DNA of 56,444 nt, taken from contig JAFGNN010000017.1 in NCBI GenBank assembly GCA_016926955.1, forward strand, positions 1-56,444, in the 5' to 3' direction. Each line of letters starts with the position of its first letter. Within the stretch, counting starts at the first letter, position 1. Both the position numbers and the translations under genes were made by a program. Shown one piece after another: positions 46,201-53,893 of this stretch. This DNA is from Spirochaetales bacterium (GTDB lineage Bacteria > Spirochaetota > Spirochaetia > Treponematales > UBA12059). The notes below the pieces were generated by a model that ran no database searches, had not been told where the DNA came from, and was given only the letters and a program-made list of their open reading frames with translations.

Positions 46201-48058
46201 CGGCCGGAGGGCGGGGCGGAGCTGCCTCCGACGGGGACGCGAGCTCGCCAGCCGTTTCGATTCCCGCGGCCGAGGCCGGGAGACGCCTGGGCGGCACTTT
46301 GTCCAGCGGGCCGATCCAGCGGAGGTTCCAGACGTATTCGCGCGTGTCCGGCTCGGGCGGCGGATCCCAGGAGAGCTCGAAGGTGTTGGAGAGGAGGAAA
46401 CCGTCCCCTCCGGCGTCAGGCGTCGCGATCAGGGGCACGGAAGGCGGCGTACGGTCCCGCACGAAACGTGTCCGCGCCGGTTCGGACCAATTGCCCGCGA
46501 AGTCGAGCGCGCGGATGGCGAAGTACCAGGCGCCGTCCGCCGTGGCCTCGAATCCCGACCGCGTTCCGGCCTCGATGGCCATGACGGTTTCCGGCGGAAG
46601 CGCCGACGGATCCTGCGACCAGCTCCAGGCGTAACCCTCGATGCCCGAGGGATCGGCCGGCGCGCTCCACCGCACCGAGACGGATTCGCGGCGCGAGGGG
46701 ACGCCGGAGGTGAAATCGACGCCCGACGGATTCGGGGGAAGCGCTCTGGTGTCGGGTTCAAGCACCACTACGCGCGGCGATTCGGACTCGGTTTGCCAGG
46801 TGGCCCAGAGACGGCCGCCGACCGCGGCGCCTCGCGCTATTGCGCCAGGATAGGCCCCCGAGATGTCGCGGTCGCGCCAATCCAGGCCGGAGCGCGATGC
46901 CAGGTGGACGCGGTTGTCTCCTCGGCGGTCGTCATACCAGATGACGGCGGCCTCGCCGCCGAGCTCGACCAGCCGCGGTTCGCCGACGGAGCCCTGGCCC
47001 AGCGTTACGCGCTCCGCGCTTCCTCCGAGGTATTCGCCTGAACCGTCGAGCTCGGCGTAATAGGCTTGTGTCTGCCCGCTTAGCGGCCGTCGTTCCCAGA
47101 CGAGCGAGAGCCTCCCGCCGATGGCGGCCAGGTGCGCGCGTTGATTGTCGAAGCTCGCCGGGTCGCGGCGGGCTTGCGGCACGGGTTCCTCGAAGTCGGT
47201 GATGCGGACCGCCCGCGACCAGCTGAGTCCGCCGTCCGCGCTCGTCTTCGTGAAGATCTGGAAGGTCGGTCGGTCGCCGGCAACCAACGATTGGAACGCA
47301 ACAACGTCGAGGCCCGAGCCTGGAACGGACGCGGCGCTGGGAAGGAAGGAGAGCAGGAGCCCGTCAGTCTGGTCGACGAAAGGCGTGAACTCGGTCCAGG
47401 TCACGCCGTCGTCGGAGCGCGCCATCACGAGGCGCAGGCTTTGGCTGACGATGTCGCGCGCGTCACCCTCCGGCACGCCGGCTTCCGCCGTCGTGCCGGG
47501 AAGCGCTACGTCGCCGTTCGCCTCCGCGCTCGAGCCGCCGGCCGTGGCGAACAGCAGCCAGCCCCCGTCGGCTCGGGCGAAGAGCCTCGGCGCCACGACA
47601 GGCCAGGCGGACCGGACGCTTGAGGGCGCGTCGAAACTGGTTCCGGAATCACTCGATCGCCAGACCGTCACCTCGTTCTCGAGGGCGGTGCCCGCGACCA
47701 CGACGGTGGTACCCGAGGCGGCGGCCGAGTAGAGGACGGGCTCCGTGCCGTTCCAGCGGAAAGGGCCGGCGAAGCGCGCGAGCGAGGCCGTGACGGCTCC
47801 CCCCCTGGCGTGGCGTTCGAGCGAGATCCACGCTTCCCCCCCGCTTTCCGTGGCGCGGGACTCCTGCCAGAGGATGAGCGCTTCGTCTCCCGACTCGAGT
47901 ACCGTGGGGAAGGAAGCTTGCCGCTGTACGAGCACGCGCGCGAGTTCCCAGTACTGGTCCGGCACGGCGGCCGAGCCCGAACCGGCCAGGGCGAGGAAAC
48001 AGGCTCCGGTGGCCAGGGCGGCGAGGATGCGTCGTGTCGAGTTTTTCCGGACGCTCAT
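43241..48058 (-). CDS. giant membrane SpoIIE phosphatase with Asp-box and FnIII-like sensor
   Basis: A 1605-residue envelope sensor. After the signal peptide (ILAALATGACFLALAGSGSAA) comes a large external part with three Asp-box (BNR/sialidase-like) motifs, SDSGTSF (~135), SDDGVTW (~215) and ADGGLSW (~277), then FnIII-like beta domains (~440-800). Membrane helices lie near 820-842, 889-914 and 1146-1176, the last leading to a HAMP segment (NPIRRLVEKIEEIRDTED). A helical periplasmic sensor lies between the last two. The PP2C/SpoIIE domain (~1226-1605) keeps VSGDYFTFE, CDVAGKGVPAAL, YTDGLEEAQ and YDDLTVLC. A ligand is unknown. It overlaps the TPR gene by 1 nt (TGATG). Confidence 0.9.
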   Translation of the reverse strand: MSVRKNSTRRILAALATGACFLALAGSGSAAVPDQYWELARVLVQRQASFPTVLESGDEALILWQESRATESGGEAWISLERHARGGAVTASLARFAGPFRWNGTEPVLYSAAASGTTVVVAGTALENEVTVWRSSDSGTSFDAPSSVRSAWPVVAPRLFARADGGWLLFATAGGSSAEANGDVALPGTTAEAGVPEGDARDIVSQSLRLVMARSDDGVTWTEFTPFVDQTDGLLLSFLPSAASVPGSGLDVVAFQSLVAGDRPTFQIFTKTSADGGLSWSRAVRITDFEEPVPQARRDPASFDNQRAHLAAIGGRLSLVWERRPLSGQTQAYYAELDGSGEYLGGSAERVTLGQGSVGEPRLVELGGEAAVIWYDDRRGDNRVHLASRSGLDWRDRDISGAYPGAIARGAAVGGRLWATWQTESESPRVVVLEPDTRALPPNPSGVDFTSGVPSRRESVSVRWSAPADPSGIEGYAWSWSQDPSALPPETVMAIEAGTRSGFEATADGAWYFAIRALDFAGNWSEPARTRFVRDRTPPSVPLIATPDAGGDGFLLSNTFELSWDPPPEPDTREYVWNLRWIGPLDKVPPRRLPASAAGIETAGELASPSEAAPPRPPAESVFYAFGPATDYERSLVEAAGVPTPDLGTRTEARSLSFRNVEDGYYVFAVSAVDAVGNVGDTVWTLLRADKFQPYTVVSDVVATRDAFGKASLRILGRGFLEDGAVRRVVLDLDGREPWDREYLPGTGGVRVDSDRVISGVEAADLDEGVYRVGVLHPVRGWAFSAPRVAFDAAGSIKFGDFASTWKPSWKAQPEPKRFVLSIPDLALLSAFIFALAGIVLTSRATLRVVAEGGALRREIIALVEGSPMQLAEPRAAARRKLRTQGPGLRVKFTLTISLLVLSVVVLLAAPLAFFVTATERASLASGLEQRARVLLESVAQGARSNLPGRNLIELGQLPQQARALDEARYVTITAYGTGASASPDTVWASNDPGILDKIDTAELAAGVSVLEDPVSSIVEAAAKDIDAAAAAEVGALSESIASLQAEARALAARLDAASQARVAELGAAARDLELTLTEKLGAIAEASVGSTPRFDPAAVSGETRTFIFWKPILFRQGNDGRFFRGMVRLELGTEIILADIRRAQQGLFAIIGGVALVALGIGIVGAIILSNIIVNPIRRLVEKIEEIRDTEDKSKLEGFRIGIKSRDELSILAGTVEDMTHGLVKAAAAAKDLTVGKETQKMFIPLERNAQGNKLTTLKQSAPGLEAFGYYEGAKGVSGDYFTFEKLDERHWAFIKCDVAGKGVPAALIMVEVATIFLDFWAGWTPARGIKLAELCYRVNDLVEGRGFKGRFAAFVTGVVDARSGVVEVAHAGDKFLHVFDGAAGKMITRELPDAPAAGSFPNFMVEMKTPFTQTRLTLNPHDALMLYTDGLEEAQRAIRGQKFEPLFEKVEVRNADGTTSIQDQPRIEFFSPEDGPFRVADVSAAVMARGRYTLERAENPVPGELLSFDFSGCEGSVEDLVLALASVEKIFRVVPDPATPKGDFILVDAKIDAFLEAHFDQYRLYARDKRANPDADKPEYVAWYGLSEDGQYDDLTVLCIEKK

Positions 48059-51000
48059 CAGTACCCCCGCGCCGAGAGGCGCGAGTCGAGGTCGATATAG
48101 CTCGGCACGCGGGCGGCCTGCGGGTAGGCCGCGACGAGACGCTCCAGCCTTCCGCGGGCCTCGATGAAGCTGCCCGAGGTGAACAGCGCGATGGCCTGCT
48201 CGAGAAGTTCGCCCCCGCCGGGCGGCAGGATCAGGGTGACGGTTCCGCCCGTGTAGGTGTTGAGGCGATCCTTGAGGGCGGTCGCCTCGTCGTTGAGGCG
48301 GGCAACCTCACCGAGCCGCGGGTCGTTCGAGGGGACCAGCTTGAGCGCGGCGTCGAGCTGGGCGACCGCGTTGTCGAACTGGGCCACCTGGCGGGAATCC
48401 CAGATGCGACGCGCCGAGGCCACGAGGGCGCGGGCGGACGCCACCGACGCGGGATCGGGCGGAGGCAGGCGGATGCCGAGCAGGATTTCGACGCGCTGTA
48501 TCTCTGCGGCGAGCCCCGCGTATCGCGGGTTGATGGCCTGGAGGTCGAGCAGGTCGGTATAGGCCGCCTGGAGGTCGCCCCGGGCCGCGATCTTGGCGCG
48601 CGCTTCGGTGAAAAGCTGCGCGAAGCGGGTATTTCCGGCGGGCGGGTCCACGAGCAGCAGGATGCGGAGTTCGAGGACCCGCGCGTCCTGGTTGAGCGGG
48701 AATACGACCTTGACTTCCTGGATTTTCTGCCGGGCCTGGTCGAATGCCTTGAGCGCGCCGACCCGGTCCCGTCTGTCGAGCAGGGCCGCGCCCTCGTCGA
48801 AGTAGCGCCGGGCGAGCGAGAGGAGCTGGCTCATCTCGGCGTAGAGCGGGGCCGTGACGGGGATGTCGCGCCCGGTTTTGATGGACAGGGCGGTCTGGAC
48901 GATGGTCAGCCAGCTCTCCACCTCGTCGTTCCTTCCCGACCGGGTGCGGTTCCAGGTGACGCGGGCTGAGAGCAGGGACTGTTCCGCGCGCTCGAACTCT
49001 CCGGCATAGTAGGCGTCGCGGGCGCGGGTGATCAATGCGCGCGTCTGCTCGACAACGCGCGCGTCCTCGGTGGCCACGATGTCCTTGCCCAGCCGATCGA
49101 GCGAGGCTTCGCTCGCCGCCTTGAGCGCCGCGTCGTTCTCGAAAGCGAGGCTGGCCCGATAGCGCGCCTCCGCCTGCTCGAGCCGTTCGCGGGCGCCGTC
49201 AAAGTCGTCGCGGGCCAGGGCGGTGCGCGCCTCCGCGACACGGCGGTCGCCTTCGGCTTTCGCCGAGCGCGCGCGCGCGATCAAGTCTCGCGTTGCGGCA
49301 AGCGCTTCGGCGACGCGCTCGAGGGCGGCCTGCGCAGTCCGGTCGAGGGCGCGGACCGCCTCGAGCTGGAGCGCGATTTCCGCGGCGCCTCCGATGAAAT
49401 CGGGTTCGCGAGCCCAACGATCCAGGTACTCGGCGGCCGCGGCGCGGAGCGCCCTGATGGCGGATTCCGCGTCGAGCAGGAGGGGCTCGGCCCTGGACGG
49501 ATAGCGCGCCAGGAATCCCGTAAGCTCCTCGGCGACCCCGTCCACGAAGGGTCTGGAATCATCGTAGCGCGCGACGGCAGCGGCCAGGCGGAGCTCGAAC
49601 TCGTCGCGCTCCCGTCGCGCCGCGTAGGCGGCGACGGAGGCGGCCATCGAGCGCAGCTCGTCGCGGGCGGCCAGGAGCCTCGCGTCGAGGGCGCCCTGCA
49701 CGAGCTCGGCTCCGGCCGAATCGAGACCGAGCGCGCTTCGCCGGACCAGGTCCTCCGCCCGGGCGAACGACGCGTCGAACTCGGCGTCGAAGGCTCCGAG
49801 TTCGTTCGCGATCGAGGAGCGGAAGGCGCCGTAGGCGGAGAGGGCCGCTGCGAGATCCGCGGAACCGTCGTCGGAGGCCGCCCAGGCGTCCGCCTCCCGG
49901 GCGACGGCCAGGGCCCTGGCTCGAGAATCGGCGGCGCGCGCGGCGGCGAGGGCGGAGTCCCTGCGATGCAGCGCCGCGAACCAATCCGGGGCCGCCACGG
50001 CGAGCGCAGCCGCCCCGAAGCCCGATTCGCCTGAGTCGATGTCGTTCGCGGCCACCGCCGACCATAGCCCCACCGCGTTCGCGGCGCGCCCGGCCAGCTC
50101 CGCGAGCGCGCGGTAGCGTACGGCAGCCTCAGAGGGGTCCAGCGCGGCCCAGGCCTCGTCGGCAGCGGCGCCGCCTGAATCCAGCGCGTCCATCGCGGCC
50201 GTCTGGAGTTCGCGCAGCGAGCGCGAGACCCGCGCGTCCAAGGCTCCGACCACGCCCTCCAGCCAGGTTGCCTCGGGCCGTCCCAGGGTGAGGCGCCAGG
50301 CGAAGGGCAGCCAGGAGTCGTCGGTCAGGTCCGGGCTCGATGCCTTGAGCAGGTCGAACTGCCGCCGGAGCGAACGCCCCGCGTCGGCCGCGTCGTCCCG
50401 GATCGAAGCCGCGAGGCGGACGGCCGATTCCGCCGCGGGCCAGGCCGTGTCGATCGCCGACGGGTCCGAGCGCGCGAATGCCCGGGACAGGGCCGCGAGC
50501 GCATCCTCGGTCCTCGAGCCCAGGGCGGCGGAGCGATCGATGGCCGCGTTCGCGGCGTCAACCCAGGACTGGACCGCGTTGACCGTCAGCGGGTCGTATC
50601 CGGCCTCGTAGAATTGCTCGCGGTACAGGCCGAAGGCCGAAGCGTAACGTCGGGCCGCGTCAACGAAGCGTCCGTCCTCGATGAGCGCGCGGCCTTCGGC
50701 CATGGCACGGTCGAAGAGGGCGCGGTTCTGCGTGAACAGAGCGGTGATCTCGATGTCCCGGAGCGTCGTCCTGATGATGGGGTTCGGCGAGCGCTCGATG
50801 CCCTTGAGCTCCTCGATGAGCGCCAGCTTTCGTTCCTGGTTCTCGGGGTCGTTGATGACGACGTCGACGACTTCCTCCGCAGTTTTCGCGTACTCGTAGC
50901 GCTTCTCCATGATGTGGCGGATGCGCGACTGGATGGCGTCGAAGTCGTCGGGACTCGCCCTGGCCAGGTCCGCGAGGATCGAAAGCGCTTCGTCGTAGCG

Positions 51001-51198
51001 CTGCTCCTCGATGAGGGCGTCAACCGTGTCGTAAGGGCCCTCGCGTTGGCCGAGACCGAAGGCGGGCACGGCCGGGAAGGCGAGGATGAGGGCGGCCAGC
51101 GCGACGACGGCGGATTTCGGGCGGACGCGCGACGGGACGGGAGCGGCGCGGAGCCCCTCCCTTCCCTCCACTCGAGTTCCGTCCGCATCCCTCGCCAT
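48058..51198 (-). CDS. large exported TPR/helical-repeat protein coupled to the sensor phosphatase
   Basis: A 1046-residue protein. A basic start and signal peptide (VVALAALILAFPAVPAFG) precede TPR-like pairs (LIEEQRYDEALSILADLARASPDDF) and then ~900 residues of Ala/Arg/Glu-rich helices with repeated patterns such as ARTALARDDFDGARERLEQAEARYR. The C-terminal part (SGSFIEARGRLERLVAAYP) is TPR again. It looks like a periplasmic scaffold or ruler. The stop and the next start overlap, so it is made with the giant sensor and may be its periplasmic partner. ATG at 51198 is used; the longer frame upstream is low-quality and lies before GGGGGAAG. Confidence 0.8.
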   Translation of the reverse strand: MARDADGTRVEGREGLRAAPVPSRVRPKSAVVALAALILAFPAVPAFGLGQREGPYDTVDALIEEQRYDEALSILADLARASPDDFDAIQSRIRHIMEKRYEYAKTAEEVVDVVINDPENQERKLALIEELKGIERSPNPIIRTTLRDIEITALFTQNRALFDRAMAEGRALIEDGRFVDAARRYASAFGLYREQFYEAGYDPLTVNAVQSWVDAANAAIDRSAALGSRTEDALAALSRAFARSDPSAIDTAWPAAESAVRLAASIRDDAADAGRSLRRQFDLLKASSPDLTDDSWLPFAWRLTLGRPEATWLEGVVGALDARVSRSLRELQTAAMDALDSGGAAADEAWAALDPSEAAVRYRALAELAGRAANAVGLWSAVAANDIDSGESGFGAAALAVAAPDWFAALHRRDSALAAARAADSRARALAVAREADAWAASDDGSADLAAALSAYGAFRSSIANELGAFDAEFDASFARAEDLVRRSALGLDSAGAELVQGALDARLLAARDELRSMAASVAAYAARRERDEFELRLAAAVARYDDSRPFVDGVAEELTGFLARYPSRAEPLLLDAESAIRALRAAAAEYLDRWAREPDFIGGAAEIALQLEAVRALDRTAQAALERVAEALAATRDLIARARSAKAEGDRRVAEARTALARDDFDGARERLEQAEARYRASLAFENDAALKAASEASLDRLGKDIVATEDARVVEQTRALITRARDAYYAGEFERAEQSLLSARVTWNRTRSGRNDEVESWLTIVQTALSIKTGRDIPVTAPLYAEMSQLLSLARRYFDEGAALLDRRDRVGALKAFDQARQKIQEVKVVFPLNQDARVLELRILLLVDPPAGNTRFAQLFTEARAKIAARGDLQAAYTDLLDLQAINPRYAGLAAEIQRVEILLGIRLPPPDPASVASARALVASARRIWDSRQVAQFDNAVAQLDAALKLVPSNDPRLGEVARLNDEATALKDRLNTYTGGTVTLILPPGGGELLEQAIALFTSGSFIEARGRLERLVAAYPQAARVPSYIDLDSRLSARGY

Positions 51199-51384
51199 GC
51201 TTCCCCCGGCTCCGATTCCCGGCGCCCGCACGGCGTCGGTGTTCGCGGCGCGTCGCCCTTCCGCGCGCGGAAGGCGCGGGTCCTCTGTTCGATTCTCGGC
51301 AAGATCGGCCCCGGGGTGGAGCCGCATCGGGGCCCTGAGCCTCCCGACGCCCCGCCCCGGATAGAAATGGCCGTTACATTACAG

Positions 51385-51390
51385 TATACT
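51385..51390 (+). promoter_or_regulatory. -10 box of the UPF0164 gene
   Basis: TATACT in CATTACAGTATACTCC ends 5 nt before the ATG at 51396, so the transcript may start at the start codon. No clear -35. Confidence 0.5.
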
Positions 51391-51395
51391 CCAGC

Positions 51396-52730
51396 ATGAA
51401 GATGAAGCGTGCAGCGACTCTCGCCCTGGCTTTGGCCCTCGCCGTCTCGGGCGCTGCGCCGCTCGTCGCCCAGACGAGTTTTCCCGACATCTACGGCCTG
51501 TTCTTCGACCTCTTCGCGGACGGCGTCGACCCGAACGAAGGCGGAACGGTCTTCCTCTCGAGCCTGGTGCCGATAGGGGGGCTCGGCGAGGCCATGGGCG
51601 GCGCCTACCTCGCCGTCGCCCGCGACAACTCCTTCATCGAGTACAATCCCGCGGGCAGCGCCGTCATCGACCGTACCGAGCTCGCCCTCTACCACAACAA
51701 CTGGATCGAGGACGCGAAGGTCGAGGCCGCGGTCTACGCCATGCGCTTCGGCGACCTCGGCCTGGCCGTATCGGGCAAATGGCTCTACCTGCCCTTCACC
51801 GAATACGACCAGTACGCGGACTCCGTCACCGGTTCCTACTACGCGGAAGCCATAGCCACCGCGAACGCTTCGATCCGGCTGTTTCCCGGCTATTATTTCT
51901 ACGGAGTGGCGGTCGGCCTGAATCTCAAGGCCGCCTACCGCTCCTTTCCGGACTACGACCTCGATGACGACGGGGTGCTCGAACCGGACGAGCTTTCGAC
52001 GGGCGAGGACCAGTCGGCCTTCGCCGTCATGGCCGACGCCGGCCTGCTCACCCGCTTCAACCTCCTGAAATTCTACGGATCGCGGTCCAAGAACGCCTCG
52101 TTCGGTTTGACCCTCCGCAATATCGGCCCGCCCGCCAAGGGCGAGGCGCTCCCGACAGTGGCGTCGGCCGGATTCGCGTGGTCGCCGCTCCGTCCCGTCA
52201 CCCTGTCTGCCGATGTCTCGCAACCGCTCAACCTGCTCGACCCGGCGTCGAGTGAACGCTGGTACTGGTCGGCGGGATTCCTCTCGCAGCTGACCGACTT
52301 CCTTGGTCTGCAGGGTGGCTTCCAGCTCAAGGGCGCGAACCCGCGGATATCGCTCGGCGCCGCGGTCCAGATCGAGCCCGTCACGCTGCTCGTGAACTAC
52401 ACCCTCGACCTGGCCACTACCTTCGGCCCCCTGAACCGGCTCTCGCTCGAGGCGCGCTTCGACCTGGGCGACCGGGGCCGCGCCGACCGCGCGCGAAGGG
52501 TCGAGGAGCTCTACCTGTCCGGGCTCGACGCCTACGCGGCGGGCGATTCCGAGCTGGCCGTCTCGTTCTGGCGCCAGGCCCTCGATCTCGACGCGTCCTT
52601 CGACCCCGCCCGCGAGAGCCTCGACGCGGCGGTCGCCCTGCTCGACCTGATCGACCTGCTCGAGGAGACACGCCGCCTCGACGTTCCCGCGCCCGAACCC
52701 CCCGCAAGCGAAACCGAAGGAACGCCATGA
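51396..52730 (+). CDS. UPF0164-family outer-membrane beta-barrel protein with C-terminal TPR
   Basis: A 444-residue outer-membrane protein of the spirochaete UPF0164 (FadL/PorV-like) family known from T. pallidum TP0856 and relatives. A signal peptide (LALALALAVSGAAPLVAQ) is followed by the family pattern GGLGEAMGGAYLAVARDNSFIEYNPAGSA and alternating amphipathic strands. The last ~80 residues form a TPR-like helix pair (ELYLSGLDAYAAGDSELAVSFWRQAL). FadL-like barrels carry hydrophobic compounds; substrate unknown. It diverges from the TPR-phosphatase operon, which suggests a shared envelope job. The next gene overlaps by 4 nt. Confidence 0.85.
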   Translation: MKMKRAATLALALALAVSGAAPLVAQTSFPDIYGLFFDLFADGVDPNEGGTVFLSSLVPIGGLGEAMGGAYLAVARDNSFIEYNPAGSAVIDRTELALYHNNWIEDAKVEAAVYAMRFGDLGLAVSGKWLYLPFTEYDQYADSVTGSYYAEAIATANASIRLFPGYYFYGVAVGLNLKAAYRSFPDYDLDDDGVLEPDELSTGEDQSAFAVMADAGLLTRFNLLKFYGSRSKNASFGLTLRNIGPPAKGEALPTVASAGFAWSPLRPVTLSADVSQPLNLLDPASSERWYWSAGFLSQLTDFLGLQGGFQLKGANPRISLGAAVQIEPVTLLVNYTLDLATTFGPLNRLSLEARFDLGDRGRADRARRVEELYLSGLDAYAAGDSELAVSFWRQALDLDASFDPARESLDAAVALLDLIDLLEETRRLDVPAPEPPASETEGTP

Positions 52731-53326
52731 ACGCCCTATCCGTGATATTCCACGGCTTGAACGCCGTCCTGACCATCTATGTATTCGTGTGCATAGTCCG
52801 GCTGATCTCCACCTGGTTGCCCGCCCCGCCGGGCGGCTCGTTCGTGACGCGCGCGGCGAGCGCCCTGGCGGATCCGTGGTTCGATCTTTTCCGCCGATCC
52901 GGCCGGCTCCGGGCGGGGAACCTGGACTTCTCCCCGATGGTGGCCATCGGCGTCCTCTACGTCATCGGAGGCGTGTTCAACCAGCTCGCGGTGCTCGGCC
53001 GCGTGCGGCTCGGTCTGGTGCTGGCCTCGATCGTCGGCGTGGCCTGGTCGGTCCTGGCTTTCTTCGCTTCGTTTTTCGCCGTGTTGATCCTCGCCCGAGG
53101 GCTCGCCTATGCGTTCCGCTGGAACAGCCTGCACCCGGCCTGGCGGGCCATCGACGCGCTCATCAACCCGGTCGTGTACCGCACGAACCGCCTCGTGTAC
53201 CGGAACCGCATCGTGAACTATCTCCAGGGCCTCGCCACGGCTTTCGTCATCCTGGCGCTGATCAGGGTGGCCGGAGGCTTCGGCGTAACGGCGCTGACAG
53301 GGCTTCTGGCCCGCATACCCTTCTGA
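52727..53326 (+). CDS. YggT family membrane protein
   Basis: A 199-residue inner-membrane protein with two YggT-like halves: RLISTWLPAPPGG with ALADPWFDLFRRSGRLRAGNLDFSPMVAIGVL, and later YAFRWNSLHPAWRAIDALINPVVYRTNRLVYR. About five helices. YggT proteins occur in many bacteria and in chloroplasts (where they aid membrane protein assembly or division). ATGA overlap with the barrel gene. Confidence 0.85.
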   Translation: MNALSVIFHGLNAVLTIYVFVCIVRLISTWLPAPPGGSFVTRAASALADPWFDLFRRSGRLRAGNLDFSPMVAIGVLYVIGGVFNQLAVLGRVRLGLVLASIVGVAWSVLAFFASFFAVLILARGLAYAFRWNSLHPAWRAIDALINPVVYRTNRLVYRNRIVNYLQGLATAFVILALIRVAGGFGVTALTGLLARIPF

Positions 53327-53395
53327 GCGGGCGGGGGCGGGGCTGCGATCCCGCTCCGCGCCCCAGGCCCCTGCGATGACGGGGAAAGGAACCTC

Positions 53396-53800
53396 ATGCT
53401 TACTTCGAAATTGCGCGCACGACTCGCGGGCATCGCCGCGACGCTCGACCCGGTTGTCATGCTCGGCCGCGGCGGCGCTTCCGATGGCGTCCGCGAGGCC
53501 CTCGCCGCCGCTCTCGACATCCACGAGCTCGTCAAGCTCCGCTTCGGCGACTTCCAGGGAGAGAAGAAGGAGCTCGCGCGGGAACTGGCCGCCTCCACCG
53601 GCTCCGAGCTCGTCCGCGTGATCGGCAACGTCGCGGTGTTCTGGAAGCGCAATCCCGACCCGGAAAAGCGCAAGGTCGCCCTCGACGACGAGCCCCTGGT
53701 TCCCGAGGGAAAACCACGGAGACACGGAGGCACGGAGGAAGAGAAGAAGAGGAGCGGGGGTTCCCGACCCGGACCGAGGAGGAAGCGCGGTTCGAAATAG
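53396..53800 (+). CDS. yhbY: YhbY family RNA-binding protein (CRM domain)
   Basis: A 134-residue protein whose first ~97 residues are a CRM domain: SKLRARLAGIAATLDPVVMLGRGG, the LDIHELVKLRFGD strand and IGNVAVFWKRN. CRM proteins bind ribosomal precursors. The tail after residue ~107 (KPRRHGGTEEEKKRSGG) is translated from the left arm of a dispersed repeat (from 53711), so an original end was replaced. The ATG follows AAGGAACC. Confidence 0.88.
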   Translation: MLTSKLRARLAGIAATLDPVVMLGRGGASDGVREALAAALDIHELVKLRFGDFQGEKKELARELAASTGSELVRVIGNVAVFWKRNPDPEKRKVALDDEPLVPEGKPRRHGGTEEEKKRSGGSRPGPRRKRGSK

Positions 53801-53890
53801 TCGGAGGGGACTGATGGAAGAGGGCGATTATTCCGCTTCCACGAATGCTTTCGTCCCGCTTCCGCCTCCTGTCTCCGTGTCTCCGTGGTT
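53709..53890. repeat. dispersed inverted-repeat element overlapping the yhbY end (copy F)
   Basis: Left arm AAACCACGGAGACACGGAGG and a repeat GCACGGAGGAAGAG face right arm CCTCCTGTCTCCGTGTCTCC with GTGGTT near 53890. The left arm is inside the yhbY reading frame, and the right arm ends 4 nt from the MATE stop. Confidence 0.75.
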
Positions 53891-53893
53891 CAA

